Shown: positions 42,063 through 51,858 of the stretch, piece after piece
Position numbering within the stretch: position 1 is the first letter of the stretch
How the letters are laid out: every line of letters starts with the position of its first letter
Assembly: GCA_001942185.1 (NCBI GenBank)
Contig: MKJV01000093.1
Location: forward strand, 1 to 64,000
Origin: Pseudonocardia sp. CNS-004
GTDB lineage: Bacteria > Actinomycetota > Actinomycetes > Mycobacteriales > Pseudonocardiaceae
Length of the DNA: 64,000 bases
Direction of reading: 5' to 3'
Translations under genes and position numbers: made by a program
Notes under the pieces: model-generated
Seen by the model: the letters and a program-made list of their open reading frames with translations, nothing else
The model's database searches: none
What the model was told of the DNA's origin: nothing

Positions 42063-43178
42063 TCAGCTGGTGTGGATGGGGCCCTCGCGCTCGGCGAGGC
42101 GGGCGCCGGCGCCGCCCCAGTGCAGGGCGATCATCTCGGCGGCGATCGAGACGGCGGTCTCCTCCGGGGTGCGGGCACCGAGGTCGAGGCCGATCGGCGA
42201 GGACATCCGCTCGATCTCCTCCTCCGTGACGCCCGCCTCGCGCAGCCGCTCGATCCGGTCGTCGTGGGTGCGGCGCGAGCCCATCGCCCCGATGTAGCCC
42301 ACCTCGGGCAGTCGCAGCGCGACCTCCAGCAGCGGGACGTCGAACTTCGGGTCGTGGGTGAGCACGCACAGTGCGGTGCGCCGGTCGATCCGGCCCGCTT
42401 CCGCCTCGGCCTTCAGGTAGCGGTGCGGCCACTCGACGACGACCTCGTTGGCCCCGGGGAAGCGGGACGCCGTGGCGAAGACCGGGCGGGCGTCGCACAC
42501 CGTGACGCGGAAGCCGAGGAAGGAGCCGATCTTGGCCACGGCGGCGGCGAAGTCGATGGCCCCGAACACGATCATGCGGGGCGGCGGGGCGAAGGACTCG
42601 ACGAACACGTCGAGGCCCTCGCCGCGGCGCTGGCCGTCGACGCCGTAGTGCAGCATCGCGTTGCGCCCGACGTCGAGCAGCCCGCGGGCGTCGTCGCGAA
42701 CGGCGTCGTCGAGGCGCTCGGAGCCGGTGCCGCCCTCGCTGCGGTCGGGCCAGATCACCAGGCGCTTCCCGAGCCGCTCCGCGGGGCCCGCCACGACGGT
42801 GGCGACGGCCACGGGTGAGCCGGAGCGGATCGCGTCGGCCACGGTGCCGAGCTGGCGGTAGGTCTCCTGGTCGACCGGCTCGACGAAGATGTCGATGATG
42901 CCGCCGCAGGTGAGGCCCACGGCGAACGCGTCGTCGTCGGAGACCCCGTAGCGCTGCAGCACCGGCCGCCCGTCACCGAGCACCTGCTGGCCCAGCTCGT
43001 AGACGGCACCCTCGACGCAGCCGCCGGACACGCTCCCGACGGCCTCACCTCCGGGCCCGACCAGCATCGACGCGCCGGGTTGGCGCGGCGCGGAGCTGTA
43101 GGTCCCGACCACCGTGGCGAGGGCTGCGGTCTGCCCGTTCTTCCACCAGCCCTCGAGCTGATCCACGACGTCACGCAT
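42063..43178 (-). CDS. xdhC: XdhC/CoxI-family molybdenum hydroxylase maturation factor
   Basis: 371 aa, intact. The N-terminal XdhC/CoxI domain has ALATVVGTYSSAPRQPGASML and GSVSGGCVEGAVYE, and the cysteine in LTCGGIIDIFVEP thought to bind or sulfurylate molybdenum cofactor. The C-terminal Rossmann domain has RMIVFGAIDFA (family consensus GxGxxA, here with Ile-Asp), CVLTHDPKFDVPLLE and YIGAMGSRRTHDDR. These proteins hold and sulfurylate the cofactor before insertion into enzymes such as CoxL. The start overlaps the coxE stop by eight bases; last gene of coxD-coxE-xdhC. The partner enzyme is probably the coxLSM product at 1044-4606. Confidence 0.92.
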   Translation of the reverse strand: MRDVVDQLEGWWKNGQTAALATVVGTYSSAPRQPGASMLVGPGGEAVGSVSGGCVEGAVYELGQQVLGDGRPVLQRYGVSDDDAFAVGLTCGGIIDIFVEPVDQETYRQLGTVADAIRSGSPVAVATVVAGPAERLGKRLVIWPDRSEGGTGSERLDDAVRDDARGLLDVGRNAMLHYGVDGQRRGEGLDVFVESFAPPPRMIVFGAIDFAAAVAKIGSFLGFRVTVCDARPVFATASRFPGANEVVVEWPHRYLKAEAEAGRIDRRTALCVLTHDPKFDVPLLEVALRLPEVGYIGAMGSRRTHDDRIERLREAGVTEEEIERMSSPIGLDLGARTPEETAVSIAAEMIALHWGGAGARLAEREGPIHTS

Positions 43179-44303
43179 CTCGTATCACCTCGAGCAGTCG
43201 TTCCAGGGTGGCCAGGCTGTGGCCGGCCAACAGTTGGTCCAAGAACGGCAGGGCCGCGACTATTCCACCCTGCACGGGTTGGTAGCCGTCCTTGCGACGT
43301 GCGGGTTCACCCACACGACCCGGTGGGCGAGGCGGCTCAGCCTGCTCATCTGGTCGCGCAGCACGTCGGTCTCGCCGCGCTCCCACCCGTCGGAGAACAC
43401 GACGATCACCGACCGCCGGGCGGCGCCGCGCTGCCCCCACCGGTCGACGAACGCGCGCAGCACCTCGCCGAGGCGGGTGCCTCCCGACCAGTCCGGGATC
43501 GCCTTGGCCGCGCCGGCGAGCGCCCGCTCCGGGTCACGCATCCGCAGCTCGCGGGTGACGCGGGTGAGCCGCGTGCCGAGCGTGAAGACCTCGACGGACG
43601 CTGGGGAGCGGCGGGCCACGATGTGCGCGAAGCGCAGGAGCGAGTCGGCGTAGGGCTCCATCGAGCCGGAGACGTCGAGCAGCAGGACCACTTTGCGGGG
43701 CCGCTGCGACCGGTCACGCCTGCGCAGTTCTCGCAGCTCCCCGTGGTTGCGCAGGGCGGCACGCAGCGTGCGGCCCGGGTCGGTGGAGCCGTGCCGCGCC
43801 GGGCGCAGCCTGCGCGACACCCGCTTGGGCAGCTCCGGGCGCAGCAGCGCCATCAACCGGCGCAGGTGCTCCCGCTCCGCGGGGGTGAGCTCGCCGAGAT
43901 CGCGGTGGCGCAGGATCTCGGTGCCGCTCGCCCGCGCGTGGATCTGCGGCGAGTCCGCGCCCTCCTCGTCGCTGCCCGCGTCCTCCGGCGTGAGCGAGGC
44001 GAGCCGCGGCGGTGGAGGAGGCCGCTCGTCGCGGATCTGGGTGCGGCCGCCCTCACCGGGCTCGAACCAGCCGGCGAACGCCTGGTCGTAGCGCGGCAGG
44101 TCGTCGGGGTCGGAGCAGAGGGTGAGCCGGCCGGCCCAGTAGGTCTGCATCCGGTCGGTGACGTCGAGCGCGTCGAGCGCGGACAGGAAGGCGGCCACGC
44201 GGTCGGTGGTGATCGCGAGGCCTGCGTTGCGGAGCACGACCGTGAATCCCACGAGCCCGGGGAGCGGGTCCGTGGCCTGCGGCGGAGTGAGCGTCGGTCC
44301 CAT
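43171..44303 (-). CDS. coxE: VWA-domain maturation protein CoxE (one frameshift)
   Basis: About 377 aa corrected. The C-terminal half is a von Willebrand A domain with an intact MIDAS: VVLLLDVSGSMEPY (DxSxS), a Thr in TRLGEVL, and Asp in VVFSDGWERGE. The N-terminal part is charged with a Pro-rich stretch (ERPPPPPRLASL). CoxE works with the MoxR ATPase CoxD in assembling the active site of CoxL-type enzymes. One base is missing near 43295; the true end is GGIVAALPFLDQLL...LERLLEVIRDA, stop at 43171. Begins six bases after coxD. VWA-MoxR pairs act as chaperone modules. Confidence 0.9.
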
Positions 44304-44309
44304 CCGGTG

Positions 44310-45211
44310 TCAGGACGCGAGGAGGGTGTCCAGCTGGACGCGGATGCGGTCGGCGTCCTCCCGGTACTTGAGGACGGCGCCCAGCGTGGCGGCCGCGGTG
44401 TCGACGTCGAGGTGTCGGGCTCCGACCAGCTGCAGCGCCCGCGCCCAGTCGATCGTCTCGGCGACGCCCGGGGGCTTGAGCAGGTCGGCCTGCCGCAGTT
44501 TGCGCACGGCTCCCGCGACCTGGGCGGCGAGCCGCTCGGGGATGCCGGGCAGCCGCGAGTGCAGGATCTGGATCTCGCGCTGCAGGTCCGGGTGGTCGAG
44601 CCAGAGGTAGAGGCAGCGCCGCTTGAGCGCGTCGTGCACCTCCCTCGTGCGGTTGGACGTCAGCACGACGAGCGGCGGCTCCTTCGCCCGGACCTCACCG
44701 ACCTCGGGGATCGACACGGCGTGCTCGGTGAGGACCTCCAGGAGGAAGGCCTCGAACTCGTCGTCGGCCCGGTCGACCTCGTCGATCAGCAGCACGCTCG
44801 GGCTCGTCTGCAGGGCGCGCAGGATGGGGCGGGCGAGCAGGAAGCGGGGGTCGTAGAGCGAGGCCTCGACCGCGTCGGCGTCGAGGGTCTCCCCGGTGGC
44901 CGACGCGGCAGCCTCCAGTGCACGCAGGTGCAGCAGCTGGCGGGGGAAGTCCCAGTCGTAGAGGGCCTGGGAGGCGTCGATGCCGTCGTGGCACTGCAGC
45001 CGGATCAGCTCGGCGTCCAGCACCTGGGCGAGCGCCTGCGCGAGAGCGGTCTTTCCGGTGCCGGGCTCCCCCTCGCAGAACAGCGGCCGATTCATCTGCA
45101 TGGCGAGGTACGCGGCGGTGGCGAGCCCGTCGTCGGCGAGGTAGCCGGTGGAACGCAGGCCGCCGCCAGGTCCGCGGGGGACGCCGCGGCGTTCGAGGGG
45201 CGATCTGTCAC
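44310..45211 (-). CDS. coxD: MoxR-type AAA+ ATPase CoxD (one frameshift)
   Basis: About 300 aa. AAA+ motifs: Walker A in FCEGEPGTGKTALAQ, Walker B in SVLLIDEVDRADDEFE, sensor 1 in PLVVLTSNRTRE, arginine finger region HDALKRRCLYLWLDHP. CoxD is the MoxR ATPase that helps assemble the metal-sulfur site of the CoxLSM hydroxylase with CoxE. Start chosen at GTG 45209-45211 (VTDRPSNAAASPADLA); one C is missing near 45170, before LRSTGYLADDGLA. With one base added the length becomes a whole number of codons. First gene of the coxD-coxE-xdhC run. Confidence 0.92.
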
Positions 45212-45715
45212 GGTTCCAGCATGACGGACCGGACGGCCGCCAGCCACTACTGGTGAGGCCGGTCATGACGACTGCGTCACCGACCCGGTCACGCTGCGTT
45301 GCTTCGAGACGTCACGCAATCGGCAATACTTCCGGTTTGAACATAATAGTTTTACCGTGATCGGGATGTGATCCCCCAACCCGCTGACCTGCGGATACCC
45401 ACTCGCCGGTAACCCAATCGTGGCAAGTAACGTGATGTTGCTCACGCACTCCGCGTTTGACGATTCGGCGGATCCCACTCGTAGCGTCAACGAACGGTCG
45501 CGCCGAAGGGTTCGACCGAAATGCATCCGGAACCGTCGCACTGCACCCGGTCTCGCGGTTCCGGTCCGTCGAACAGAAGACGGGACCGGGTCGGGCTCGG
45601 CATTCATGAGAGCGCCCTCTGCGCCATTCATGATCGCCAGAACGTGATCAATGGGCTCTCCCGTAGCCCGCTGACGAGCACGTTCGCCTCGCCGGTGCGA
45701 TCAGGAGACACCGAA
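45212..45715. promoter_or_regulatory. Long 5' region between coxD and rpf
   Basis: About 500 bp without a supported gene. It holds an AT-rich patch, ttgaacataatagttttacc (45337-45356), unusual for this genome and a possible promoter. Further on, ggtaacc and agtaacg occur within about 30 bp (45411-45435), reminiscent of direct repeats bound by MtrA-type regulators of rpf genes. A TCAGGAGA ribosome site precedes the rpf ATG. I looked for a c-di-AMP riboswitch and could not find its conserved core. Confidence 0.3.
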
Positions 45716-46075
45716 ATGACTTCACGACCGGATTCCCACCTGGGGCGAAAGCTGGTACGCCTGGCCATCGTCGGTGCAGTTGCGGTCGGCGCCCCCTTCG
45801 CCGTTGCCGGGACCGCGAACGCGGCCTCGACCTCGACCTGGGACAAGCTCGCCAAGTGTGAGAGCGGCGGTAACTGGAAGATCAACACCGGAAACGGTTA
45901 CTACGGTGGCCTGCAGTTCAGCCACCGCACCTGGCGCGCCCACGGTGGCTCGGGCAAGGCCCACCAGGCCAGCAAGTCCGAGCAGATCAGGGTTGCGGAG
46001 CGCGTGCTCGCCAACCAGGGCTGGAAGGCCTGGCCGTCCTGCTCCAAGAAGCTGGGTCTGCGCGGCCGCGACTGA
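45716..46075 (+). CDS. Resuscitation-promoting factor (Rpf) domain protein
   Basis: Secreted peptidoglycan-cleaving enzyme, 119 aa, intact. Signal peptide: LVRLAIVGAVAVGAPFAVAG with an ANA-A cleavage-like site. The rest is a single Rpf domain: WDKLAKCESGGNWKINTGNGYYGGLQFSHRTW, where the Glu of CESGG is the catalytic acid of this lysozyme/lytic transglycosylase-like fold, and ends WPSCSKKLGL with the second conserved Cys (disulfide partner). ATG 45716-45718 after TCAGGAGA. Rpf proteins promote exit from dormancy and spore germination by remodelling cell wall. A second, longer Rpf lies at 47893. Confidence 0.95.
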   Translation: MTSRPDSHLGRKLVRLAIVGAVAVGAPFAVAGTANAASTSTWDKLAKCESGGNWKINTGNGYYGGLQFSHRTWRAHGGSGKAHQASKSEQIRVAERVLANQGWKAWPSCSKKLGLRGRD

Positions 46076-46097
46076 TCGCGGGCCGGCCGACGACGGC

Positions 46098-46540
46098 CTA
46101 CGCCGAACCGACCCACTCGTCGGTGCCGTCGGCGAACAGCTGGTGTTTCCAGACGGGCAGCAGTCGCTTGACCTCGTCCACCAGCTCGGCACAGGCCGCG
46201 AAGGCCTCCTTCCGGTGATCGGCGGCGACGGCGCAGGCCAGCGCCACGTCGCCGATCCCGAGCGGGCCGATCCGGTGGCTCACCGCGATGGCCCGCACCC
46301 CGGTGGCCCTGGCCGCGATGTCCGCGGCGACCTCGGCCACGACCTTGCCCGCCGTCGGGTGGGCGCTGTACTCGAGACCGCGCACCGAACGACCGCCGTC
46401 GTGGTCGCGCACCACGCCCGCGAACGTCACGACGCCCCCGCGGCGGCGTGGTCCACGAGCGCGGCGTGCTCGGCGACGTCGAGCGGCTCCTCACCCACCA
46501 CGGCGCGCAGCACGGCGGCACCGTTCTCGGTCCCCGTCAT
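46098..46540 (-). CDS. moaE: Molybdopterin synthase catalytic subunit MoaE (one frameshift)
   Basis: About 147 aa corrected. It transfers sulfur from MoaD to precursor Z to form molybdopterin. Motifs: VVTFAGVVRDHDGGRSV, LEYSAHP, IAVSHRIGPLGIGDVAL, the active-site lysine region DHRKEAFAACAELVDEVKR and LPVWKHQLFADGTDEWVG. The start ATG 46538-46540 overlaps the mog stop (ATGA). One G is missing in a run near 46437, between DHAAAGG and VVTFAGV. Last gene of moaC-mog-moaE. MoaD and MoaA are not in this window. Confidence 0.93.
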
Positions 46541-47019
46541 CGGTGATCGCCTCCTCGCAGCTGGTCTACGGCGTGGTCGAGGACCCCGTCCAGCACGGAC
46601 AGACCGTCCCGAACTCCACCTGTCGATCCGGGCAGGTTCACGACCAGTGTGCGCCCGGCGACCCCGGTCAGGCCGCGGGACAGCACCGCGGCAGGCACGG
46701 CCGGGGCGCCGGCCGCGCGGATCGCGTCGGCCAGGCCCGGCACCTCGTAGTCGAGCACGGCCCGGGTGACCTCCGGGGTGGCGTCGGTCGGCGAGATGCC
46801 GGTGCCTCCGGTCGTGATCACGACGTCCACACCGTCGGCGACGGCCGCGCGCAGCGCCTCGCCCACCGGCTCACCGTCGGGCACGACCGCCGGGTCCGGG
46901 GTCGTGTACCCCCGGGTGCGCAGCCACTCGACGATGATCGGGCCGCCGCGGTCGGCGTACACGCCTGCCGCCGCCCTGTTCGACGCCGTGACGACGCGAG
47001 CCCGCCGTTCGTCGCTCAC
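46537..47019 (-). CDS. mog: Molybdopterin adenylyltransferase MogA/MoaB
   Basis: 160 aa, intact. It adenylates molybdopterin before metal insertion. Motifs of the MoCF-binding fold: VVTASNRAAAGVYADRGGP, the TTGGTGISPTDATPEV loop and NLPGSTGGVRDGL. GTG 47017-47019 overlaps the moaC stop (GTGA) and its own stop overlaps moaE. The three-gene run serves molybdenum cofactor synthesis, presumably for the hydroxylase whose subunits and maturation factors are also in this window. Confidence 0.94.
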   Translation of the reverse strand: MSDERRARVVTASNRAAAGVYADRGGPIIVEWLRTRGYTTPDPAVVPDGEPVGEALRAAVADGVDVVITTGGTGISPTDATPEVTRAVLDYEVPGLADAIRAAGAPAVPAAVLSRGLTGVAGRTLVVNLPGSTGGVRDGLSVLDGVLDHAVDQLRGGDHR

Positions 47020-47494
47020 GAACGGTCCTCCGGACGCGTCCAGGTGCCGGTCTTGCCGCCTTCCTTGCTCTCGACGCGCACCGCGTCGAGGACGGCAGCC
47101 GGGTCGACTGCCTTCACCATGTCGTGCAGCGTGAGCCCGGCGACGGCGACGGCGGTGAGCGCCTCCATCTCGACGCCGGTGCGGTCGGTGGTGCGGACGG
47201 TGGCGCGGATGGTGACCTCGTCGCCGTCCGGTGCGAGGTCGACCACCACCCCGCTGATCGCGATCGGGTGGCACAGCGGCACCAGGTCGGGCGTGCGCTT
47301 GGCGCCCATGATCCCGGCGATCCGGGCCGTGGCGAGCGCGTCCCCCTTGGGTAGCCCGTCCCGGCGCAGCAGCTCCACCACCTCGGCGGTGGTGCGCAGG
47401 CGCCGGTGGCGACGGCCGTGCGCGCGGTGGCCTCTTTACCGGTGACGTCGACCATACGGGCGGCGCCGGCGGCATCGACGTGGGTCAGATCCAC
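47016..47494 (-). CDS. moaC: Cyclic pyranopterin monophosphate synthase MoaC (one frameshift)
   Basis: About 159 aa corrected. MoaC completes the radical rearrangement of GTP to cyclic pyranopterin monophosphate. Motifs: MVDVTGKEATARTAVA, IAGIMGAKRTPDLVPLCHPI (active-site His), VEMEALTAVAVAGLTLHDMVKAVD (Asp and Lys) and GGKTGTW (usually GGKSGxW). GTG start at 47494 (VDLTHVD). A frame change near 47400 splits it between ATGA and LRTTAEVVELL. First gene of moaC-mog-moaE. Confidence 0.93.
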
Positions 47495-47892
47495 GGTGGA
47501 ACCCTACGACCTCGGTGAACCGCGGTCCGATACCCGTTCGAAACGTGACCTGCGTCACTACTTAGCAACCTGAAAGTAATCTTGGACGTTGCCCCGGATG
47601 TCGCACTGAGCTGGGCGGATCGGGCATCGACGCCGTCCCCGTGCGCCGACCTGTTGACACGCCCACCATCGGTGGGGGTTCCCGATCAGCCGATCCGGAC
47701 GTACCGTCGCTCCTCGGTCCGATCGGATGCCCCAGATCCGGACGGACCCCGGGAAACGCAGCGCTCCCCTGTCCGGCGTTCCCGGCCCCGTCCCCTGACA
47801 AGGCGTAGGACAGGAACGGACCGCGGCCCACGGGCCGCACCGCCAGCTCCCCGGCGGTCGTCGTCCGGTGGCGCAGCGCGCGGAGTTGCCCC
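47495..47892. promoter_or_regulatory. Divergent region between moaC and rpf-LysM
   Basis: About 400 bp with no supported gene. Near the moaC side, gtgacctgcgtcac and aagtaatcttgg occur close together and are less GC-rich than the surroundings; they may be regulator or promoter sites. A GGAG ribosome site lies nine bases before the downstream rpf ATG. A long leader is usual for rpf genes, but I see no recognisable riboswitch core. Confidence 0.3.
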
Positions 47893-48504
47893 ATGGCCCG
47901 CTATCGCGGCCGTCATCGTGCCCCGAGCAAGACCGGTCGGACGCTTGCCCGCACCGCCGTCGCGGGCGCCGTCGTCGGTGCCCCGCTGCTCGTCGCCGCC
48001 CCCGCCAACGCCGCTCCCGACTCGGCGTGGGACAAGCTCGCCCAGTGCGAGAGCGGCGGCCGGTGGAACATCAACACCGGCAACGGTTTCTCCGGGGGCC
48101 TGCAGTTCACCCCGTCCACCTGGCGGGCCTTCGGCGGCAAGGAGTTCGCCTCCCGCGCCCACCAGGCGAGCCGCGAGCAGCAGATCGTCGTCGCCGAGCG
48201 GGTGCTCGCCGGGCAGGGCTGGAACGCCTGGCCGTCCTGCTCGCGCAAGACCGGTGTCCGGGGCCATTCCCCCTCCGAGCGCGATGCGCCGTCGCGCCCG
48301 TCGGGCAACGACGACGAGCAGGTCCGCCTGGCCTCCCAGGAGACCAGCACGAGCGGGGACTACGTGGTCAAGCGCGGCGACACCCTCGGGCGCATCGCGT
48401 CGGCCAACAACGTGTCGGGCGGCTGGAAGGCGATCGTCGAGAAGAACCCGGGCCTCAAGTCGAACCCGGACAGCCTCAAGGTCGGCCAGCGGCTCACCCT
48501 CTGA
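47893..48504 (+). CDS. RpfA-like protein with Rpf and LysM domains
   Basis: 203 aa, intact, secreted. N-terminal signal peptide LARTAVAGAVVGAPLLVAA with APANA-A cleavage-like site. Rpf domain: WDKLAQCESGGRWNINTGNGFSGGLQFTPSTWRAFGG to WPSCSRKTG with the catalytic Glu in CESGG and paired Cys. After a Ser/Asp-rich linker comes a C-terminal LysM domain, GDYVVKRGDTLGRIASANNV to LKVGQRLTL, which holds the enzyme on peptidoglycan. This two-domain layout is common in Streptomyces and relatives. It shares most of its Rpf domain with the protein at 45716, so one probably arose by duplication. Confidence 0.96.
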   Translation: MARYRGRHRAPSKTGRTLARTAVAGAVVGAPLLVAAPANAAPDSAWDKLAQCESGGRWNINTGNGFSGGLQFTPSTWRAFGGKEFASRAHQASREQQIVVAERVLAGQGWNAWPSCSRKTGVRGHSPSERDAPSRPSGNDDEQVRLASQETSTSGDYVVKRGDTLGRIASANNVSGGWKAIVEKNPGLKSNPDSLKVGQRLTL

Positions 48505-48537
48505 CTCCCCCCCGAGGTCCACGCTCCCGCACCGGCG

Positions 48538-49154
48538 TCAGTCGGTGCGGGAGCGTGGGCGTTCACGGGTGATCCGCGCGAGTTGCTCGGGGGTGTCCAC
48601 GTCGTCCGGCACCGCCAGGTCGCCGCACTCGACGAGCTCCAACTCCGGGTGGCCGGACAGGTAGGAACGCGCACCCGCGTCGCCGGTGGCCGCGGCGCGC
48701 ACACCGGCCCAATGAGCGCGTCCGAGCAGCACCGGATGAGCCGGCCGGGACTCGTACGCCGCACGGATGAGCGCGCCGGGACCGCTGAGGGCCGCCAGAC
48801 GGGCGACGGCGGCCGCCGTGACGCCCGGCAGGTCCACCAGGTGCACGAGCGCGGCGTCCGGCACCGGATCCAGCTCTTCGAGGGCGGAGAGCCCCGCACG
48901 CAGGGACGCACCCATGCCCTCGGCCCATTCCGTCGCCACGACGGCCTGCACCCCGGCAGACAGCAGCGGCACGACCTCGTCGGCCGCGGCGCCGACGACG
49001 ACCACGAGCGGCGAGCAGCCGCCGTGGGCGAGCACCCGGACGCGCGCCGCACGAGCGGCTCGCCGTCGAGGTGCACGAGTGCTTTCGGCCCGCCCATCCG
49101 CCGGCCGGCGCCGGCGGCGAGCAGGAGCCCGGCGGTGAGACTGGTCGGCGCTAT
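48538..49154 (-). CDS. MobA/MocA-like molybdenum cofactor nucleotidyltransferase (frameshifted, start unclear)
   Basis: About 205 aa. N-terminal signature GLLLAAGAGRRMGGPKAL is the nucleotide-binding LAAGxGxRMGxxK loop of MobA-type enzymes, and LVHLVDLPGVTAAAVARL carries the metal-binding D. It ends ELVECGDLAVPDDVDTPEQL, typical of MocA-type cytidylyl/guanylyltransferases. One base missing near 49045 splits it after GEPLVRRA. No ATG/GTG lies in frame before TSLTAGLLLAAG; the frame overlaps the upstream small gene, so the start is either non-standard or damaged by an error. CoxL-type enzymes use a cytosine dinucleotide cofactor, so MocA activity is plausible. Confidence 0.8.
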
Positions 49155-49354
49155 CGGTTGATCTCCGTCTTCGGGTGGACGTAGGGCACCTCGTCGAGCG
49201 GGAACTCCACGTCCCCGAACGGCGACAGCGAACCCTGCAGCGGGCTGGCGAGCTCGGTGACGGGGTGCTCGCCGTCGGGAAGCTCCGGCCACGTCGGGTC
49301 GATCCGGCGCGAGCGCTCGGTCACGGTGTCCTCCTCGTTCTCGGTGGTCATCAT
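49151..49354 (-). CDS. Small conserved protein (Rv0863-like context)
   Basis: 67 aa, soluble, acidic. Contains RIDPTWPELPDGEHPVTEL and ends EVPYVHPKTEINR. ATG 49352-49354 (MMTTENEEDTV), or the GTG at VTERSRRID with its own GAGGA site. Its position between molybdenum cofactor genes and the helicase-associated gene matches that of M. tuberculosis rv0863, from memory. No signal peptide, Cys or known domain. Function unknown. I considered and rejected a mycofactocin precursor. Confidence 0.65.
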   Translation of the reverse strand: MMTTENEEDTVTERSRRIDPTWPELPDGEHPVTELASPLQGSLSPFGDVEFPLDEVPYVHPKTEINR

Positions 49355-49565
49355 CGGTGGTCCCCGCCGGGGGCTCGTCGGGGGTATCGGTGGATCCGGC
49401 TTCCTGCTGGGCGTGCCGGTGAGCGGCCCTCGTACCTGGCGTACTCGGGCTGTTCGCCGGTGCGTCCAGCGGGGAGCCGGGCCGCCGAGACCCTTGGCGA
49501 GCCCCCGGCGGGAACCACTAGTATCCCGTACGGCCGGGGCCGCGTCGCGGGCTACCGTGGAGGCG

Positions 49566-51825
49566 ATGCCACGTCTGTCTCCCGCCCGGCGAGCTCCGGC
49601 ACGCTCGTCGACGCGTTGCGCGCGCAGGACGACGAGACGCTCGCCACGCTGCTGCGCCTGCGCCCCGACCTCGGCGTGCCACCGCCCGCCGATCTCGTCG
49701 TGCTGGCCACCCGCGCCGGGGTCCGCGCGTCCGTGCACCGCGCCTGCGACGACCTGGACAGCGTCACGCTGGCCGTGCTGGAGTCCGCCGTCGTCGCCGA
49801 CGCCGACACCGCGCCGGTACCCCGCGCTGAGCTCGCCCGGCTGCTGGGCCCCGATCTGCCCGCACCCACGCTCGATGCGGCGCTCCAGGCGTGAAGGACC
49901 GTGCCCTGCTCTGGGGGACGGACGATGCGCTCGCGCTCGTGCCGGCCGCCGCGAGGTGGTCCCTGTCCACCCCGGCGGGCTGGGCAGGCCGTCGTCCGGT
50001 CCCGCCGGGTCGTCCGCGCTGTCGCAGCTGCTCGCGGCCGTCACGCCGGAGGAGCGCCGCGTGCTGGACGCGCTGGCGGCGGGGCCTCCGATCGGGCGCA
50101 GCCGCTCGGGCACCGACCCGGACAGCCCGGTGGGGCGGCTGCTCGCGCGCGGGCTGTTGCTGCGCGTCGACGCCGAAACCGTCGAGCTGCCCCGCCAGGT
50201 GGGGCTGGCGCTGCGCGGTGACCGGCCGATGGGGCGGGTCCCGGTGGAGCCACCGGACATCGGTGCGCTGGACCGGGGCGCCGACGTCGTCGACCGCACG
50301 GCAGGCGGCGCGGCGCTCGAGGTCCTGCGCCGACTCGACCTCCTCATCTCCTTCTGGGGCCGCACGCCGCCGCCGGTGCTGCGCTCGGGCGGCCTCGGGG
50401 TGCGGGAGCTGCGCAGGGCCGCACGGGAGATGGAGACCGACGAGACCACGGCGGCGCTGCTCGTCGAGCTCGCACTCGCCGCCGACCTCGTCGGGGAGAG
50501 CGACGGGGTTGCCCCGACTGGCTCCCCACGACCACGGCCGACGTGTGGGCGGCGGGCGGGCCCGAGACGCGCTGGGCCACGATCGCCAGGACCTGGCTCG
50601 ACCTGCCCCGCCTGCCCGGTCTCGTCGGCCGCAAGGACGACGCGGGCCGTCCGATCTCCGCGCTCTCCGACGGCGTCCGCCGCCCGCTCGCACCGCGCGA
50701 CCGGCGCCGGGTGCTGGCCGGGCTGGCCGAGCTGCGGCCGGCACCGCACCCGCCACGGCAGCGGCGCTCGCCGACCTGCTCGCCTGGCGGGCGCCGCGGC
50801 GCGGTGGGCGGCTGCGCGACGAGCTCGTCACGTGGGTGCTCGCGGAGGCCACCGTGCTCGGCGTGGTGGCCCTCGACGCCATCACCGGGCCGGGCCGCGC
50901 CCTGCTCACCGACCCGGACCGGATCGTGGCCGCCCTGCGCGTCACGCTCCCCGACCCGGTCGACCACGTGCTGCTGCAGGCCGACCTCACCGCGGTGGCC
51001 CCCGGGCCGCTCGAGGCCGCGCTCGCCCGGGAGCTCGACCTGGTGGCCGACGTCGAGTCCGCGGGCGGTGCCACCGTGTACCGCTTCACCGAGGCCACCG
51101 TCCGCAGGGCGCTCGACGCCGGACGCTCCGCCGCCGACCTGCACGAGCTGTTCGCGAAGCGCTCGGCCACACCGGTGCCGCAGGGCCTCACCTACCTCGT
51201 CGACGACGTGGCGCGACGCCACGGGCAGCTGCGCGGCGGCGTGGCGTCCGCGTTCCTGCGCTCCGACGACGAGGTGCTGATCGCCGAGGTGCTCGCCCAC
51301 CCGGACAACGCCGCGCTCGAGCTGCGCCGCATCGCGCCCACGGTCGTCGTCTCACCGCTGCCGCTCGTCGAGCTGCTGGACGGGTTGCGGGCCGCCGGGT
51401 TCAGCCCGGCCGCGGAGGACACCGGGGGCGCCGTGCTCGACCTGAGCGACCGCGGCCGCCGCACGTCGCCCCGCCGCCGCGGCGGGACGCGTGGTGGCCC
51501 TCCCGAGCCGGACGCCGAGCAGCTCGCCGCACTCGTGTCGCGGATGCATGCGGGCGACGCGATGGCCGGGGTCCGCAGGGGCCCGACGGCCCCCGTCACC
51601 CGCAACGGGTCCACGCTCGACCTGCTCCGCTCGGCGGCGGCAGCCGGTCGCAGCGTCTGGATCGGGTTCGTCGACGCCCACGGGGTGGCGGGCGAGCGCG
51701 TGCTCGCACCGCGTTCTGTCGGCGCTGGGGTGGTGGAGGGCCGGGATGCGGTCGACGGCGACGTCCACCGGGTGCCGCTGCACCGCATCACCAGCATCGC
51801 GCTGGTGGAGGACCCCGAGAACTGA
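49566..51825 (+). CDS. Helicase-associated / XPB-partner protein (several frameshifts)
   Basis: About 750 aa, homologous in layout to actinobacterial Rv0862c-type proteins. Recognisable parts: an N-terminal LVDALRAQDDETLATLLRLRPDL, repeated helical segments (ALLLGTDD-like WGTDDALALVP), LAEATVLGVVALDAITGPGR, the strand/helix unit VLLQADLTAVAPGPLEAAL, and C-terminal RSVWIGFVDAHGVAGERVL...HRITSIALVED with a WYL-like feel. Often described as a helicase C-terminal-domain-containing protein. ATG 49566 followed by a missing base gives MATSVSRPASS; other frame changes near 49890, 49970, 50510 and 50750. Convergent with cvnD. In mycobacteria the gene is next to the XPB helicase; here cvnABCD separates them. 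Confidence 0.8.
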
Positions 51826-51858
51826 CGGCCGCCGCAGGGACACCGAGATCCGCGAAAC

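Noticed and set aside
45212..45715. c-di-AMP (ydaO) riboswitch before rpf
   Set aside because: Common upstream of rpf genes in actinobacteria, but I could not find its conserved core blocks.
49151..49354. Mycofactocin precursor MftA or another RiPP precursor
   Set aside because: Lacks the IDGMCGVY-type C-terminus and no radical-SAM or other maturase genes are nearby.
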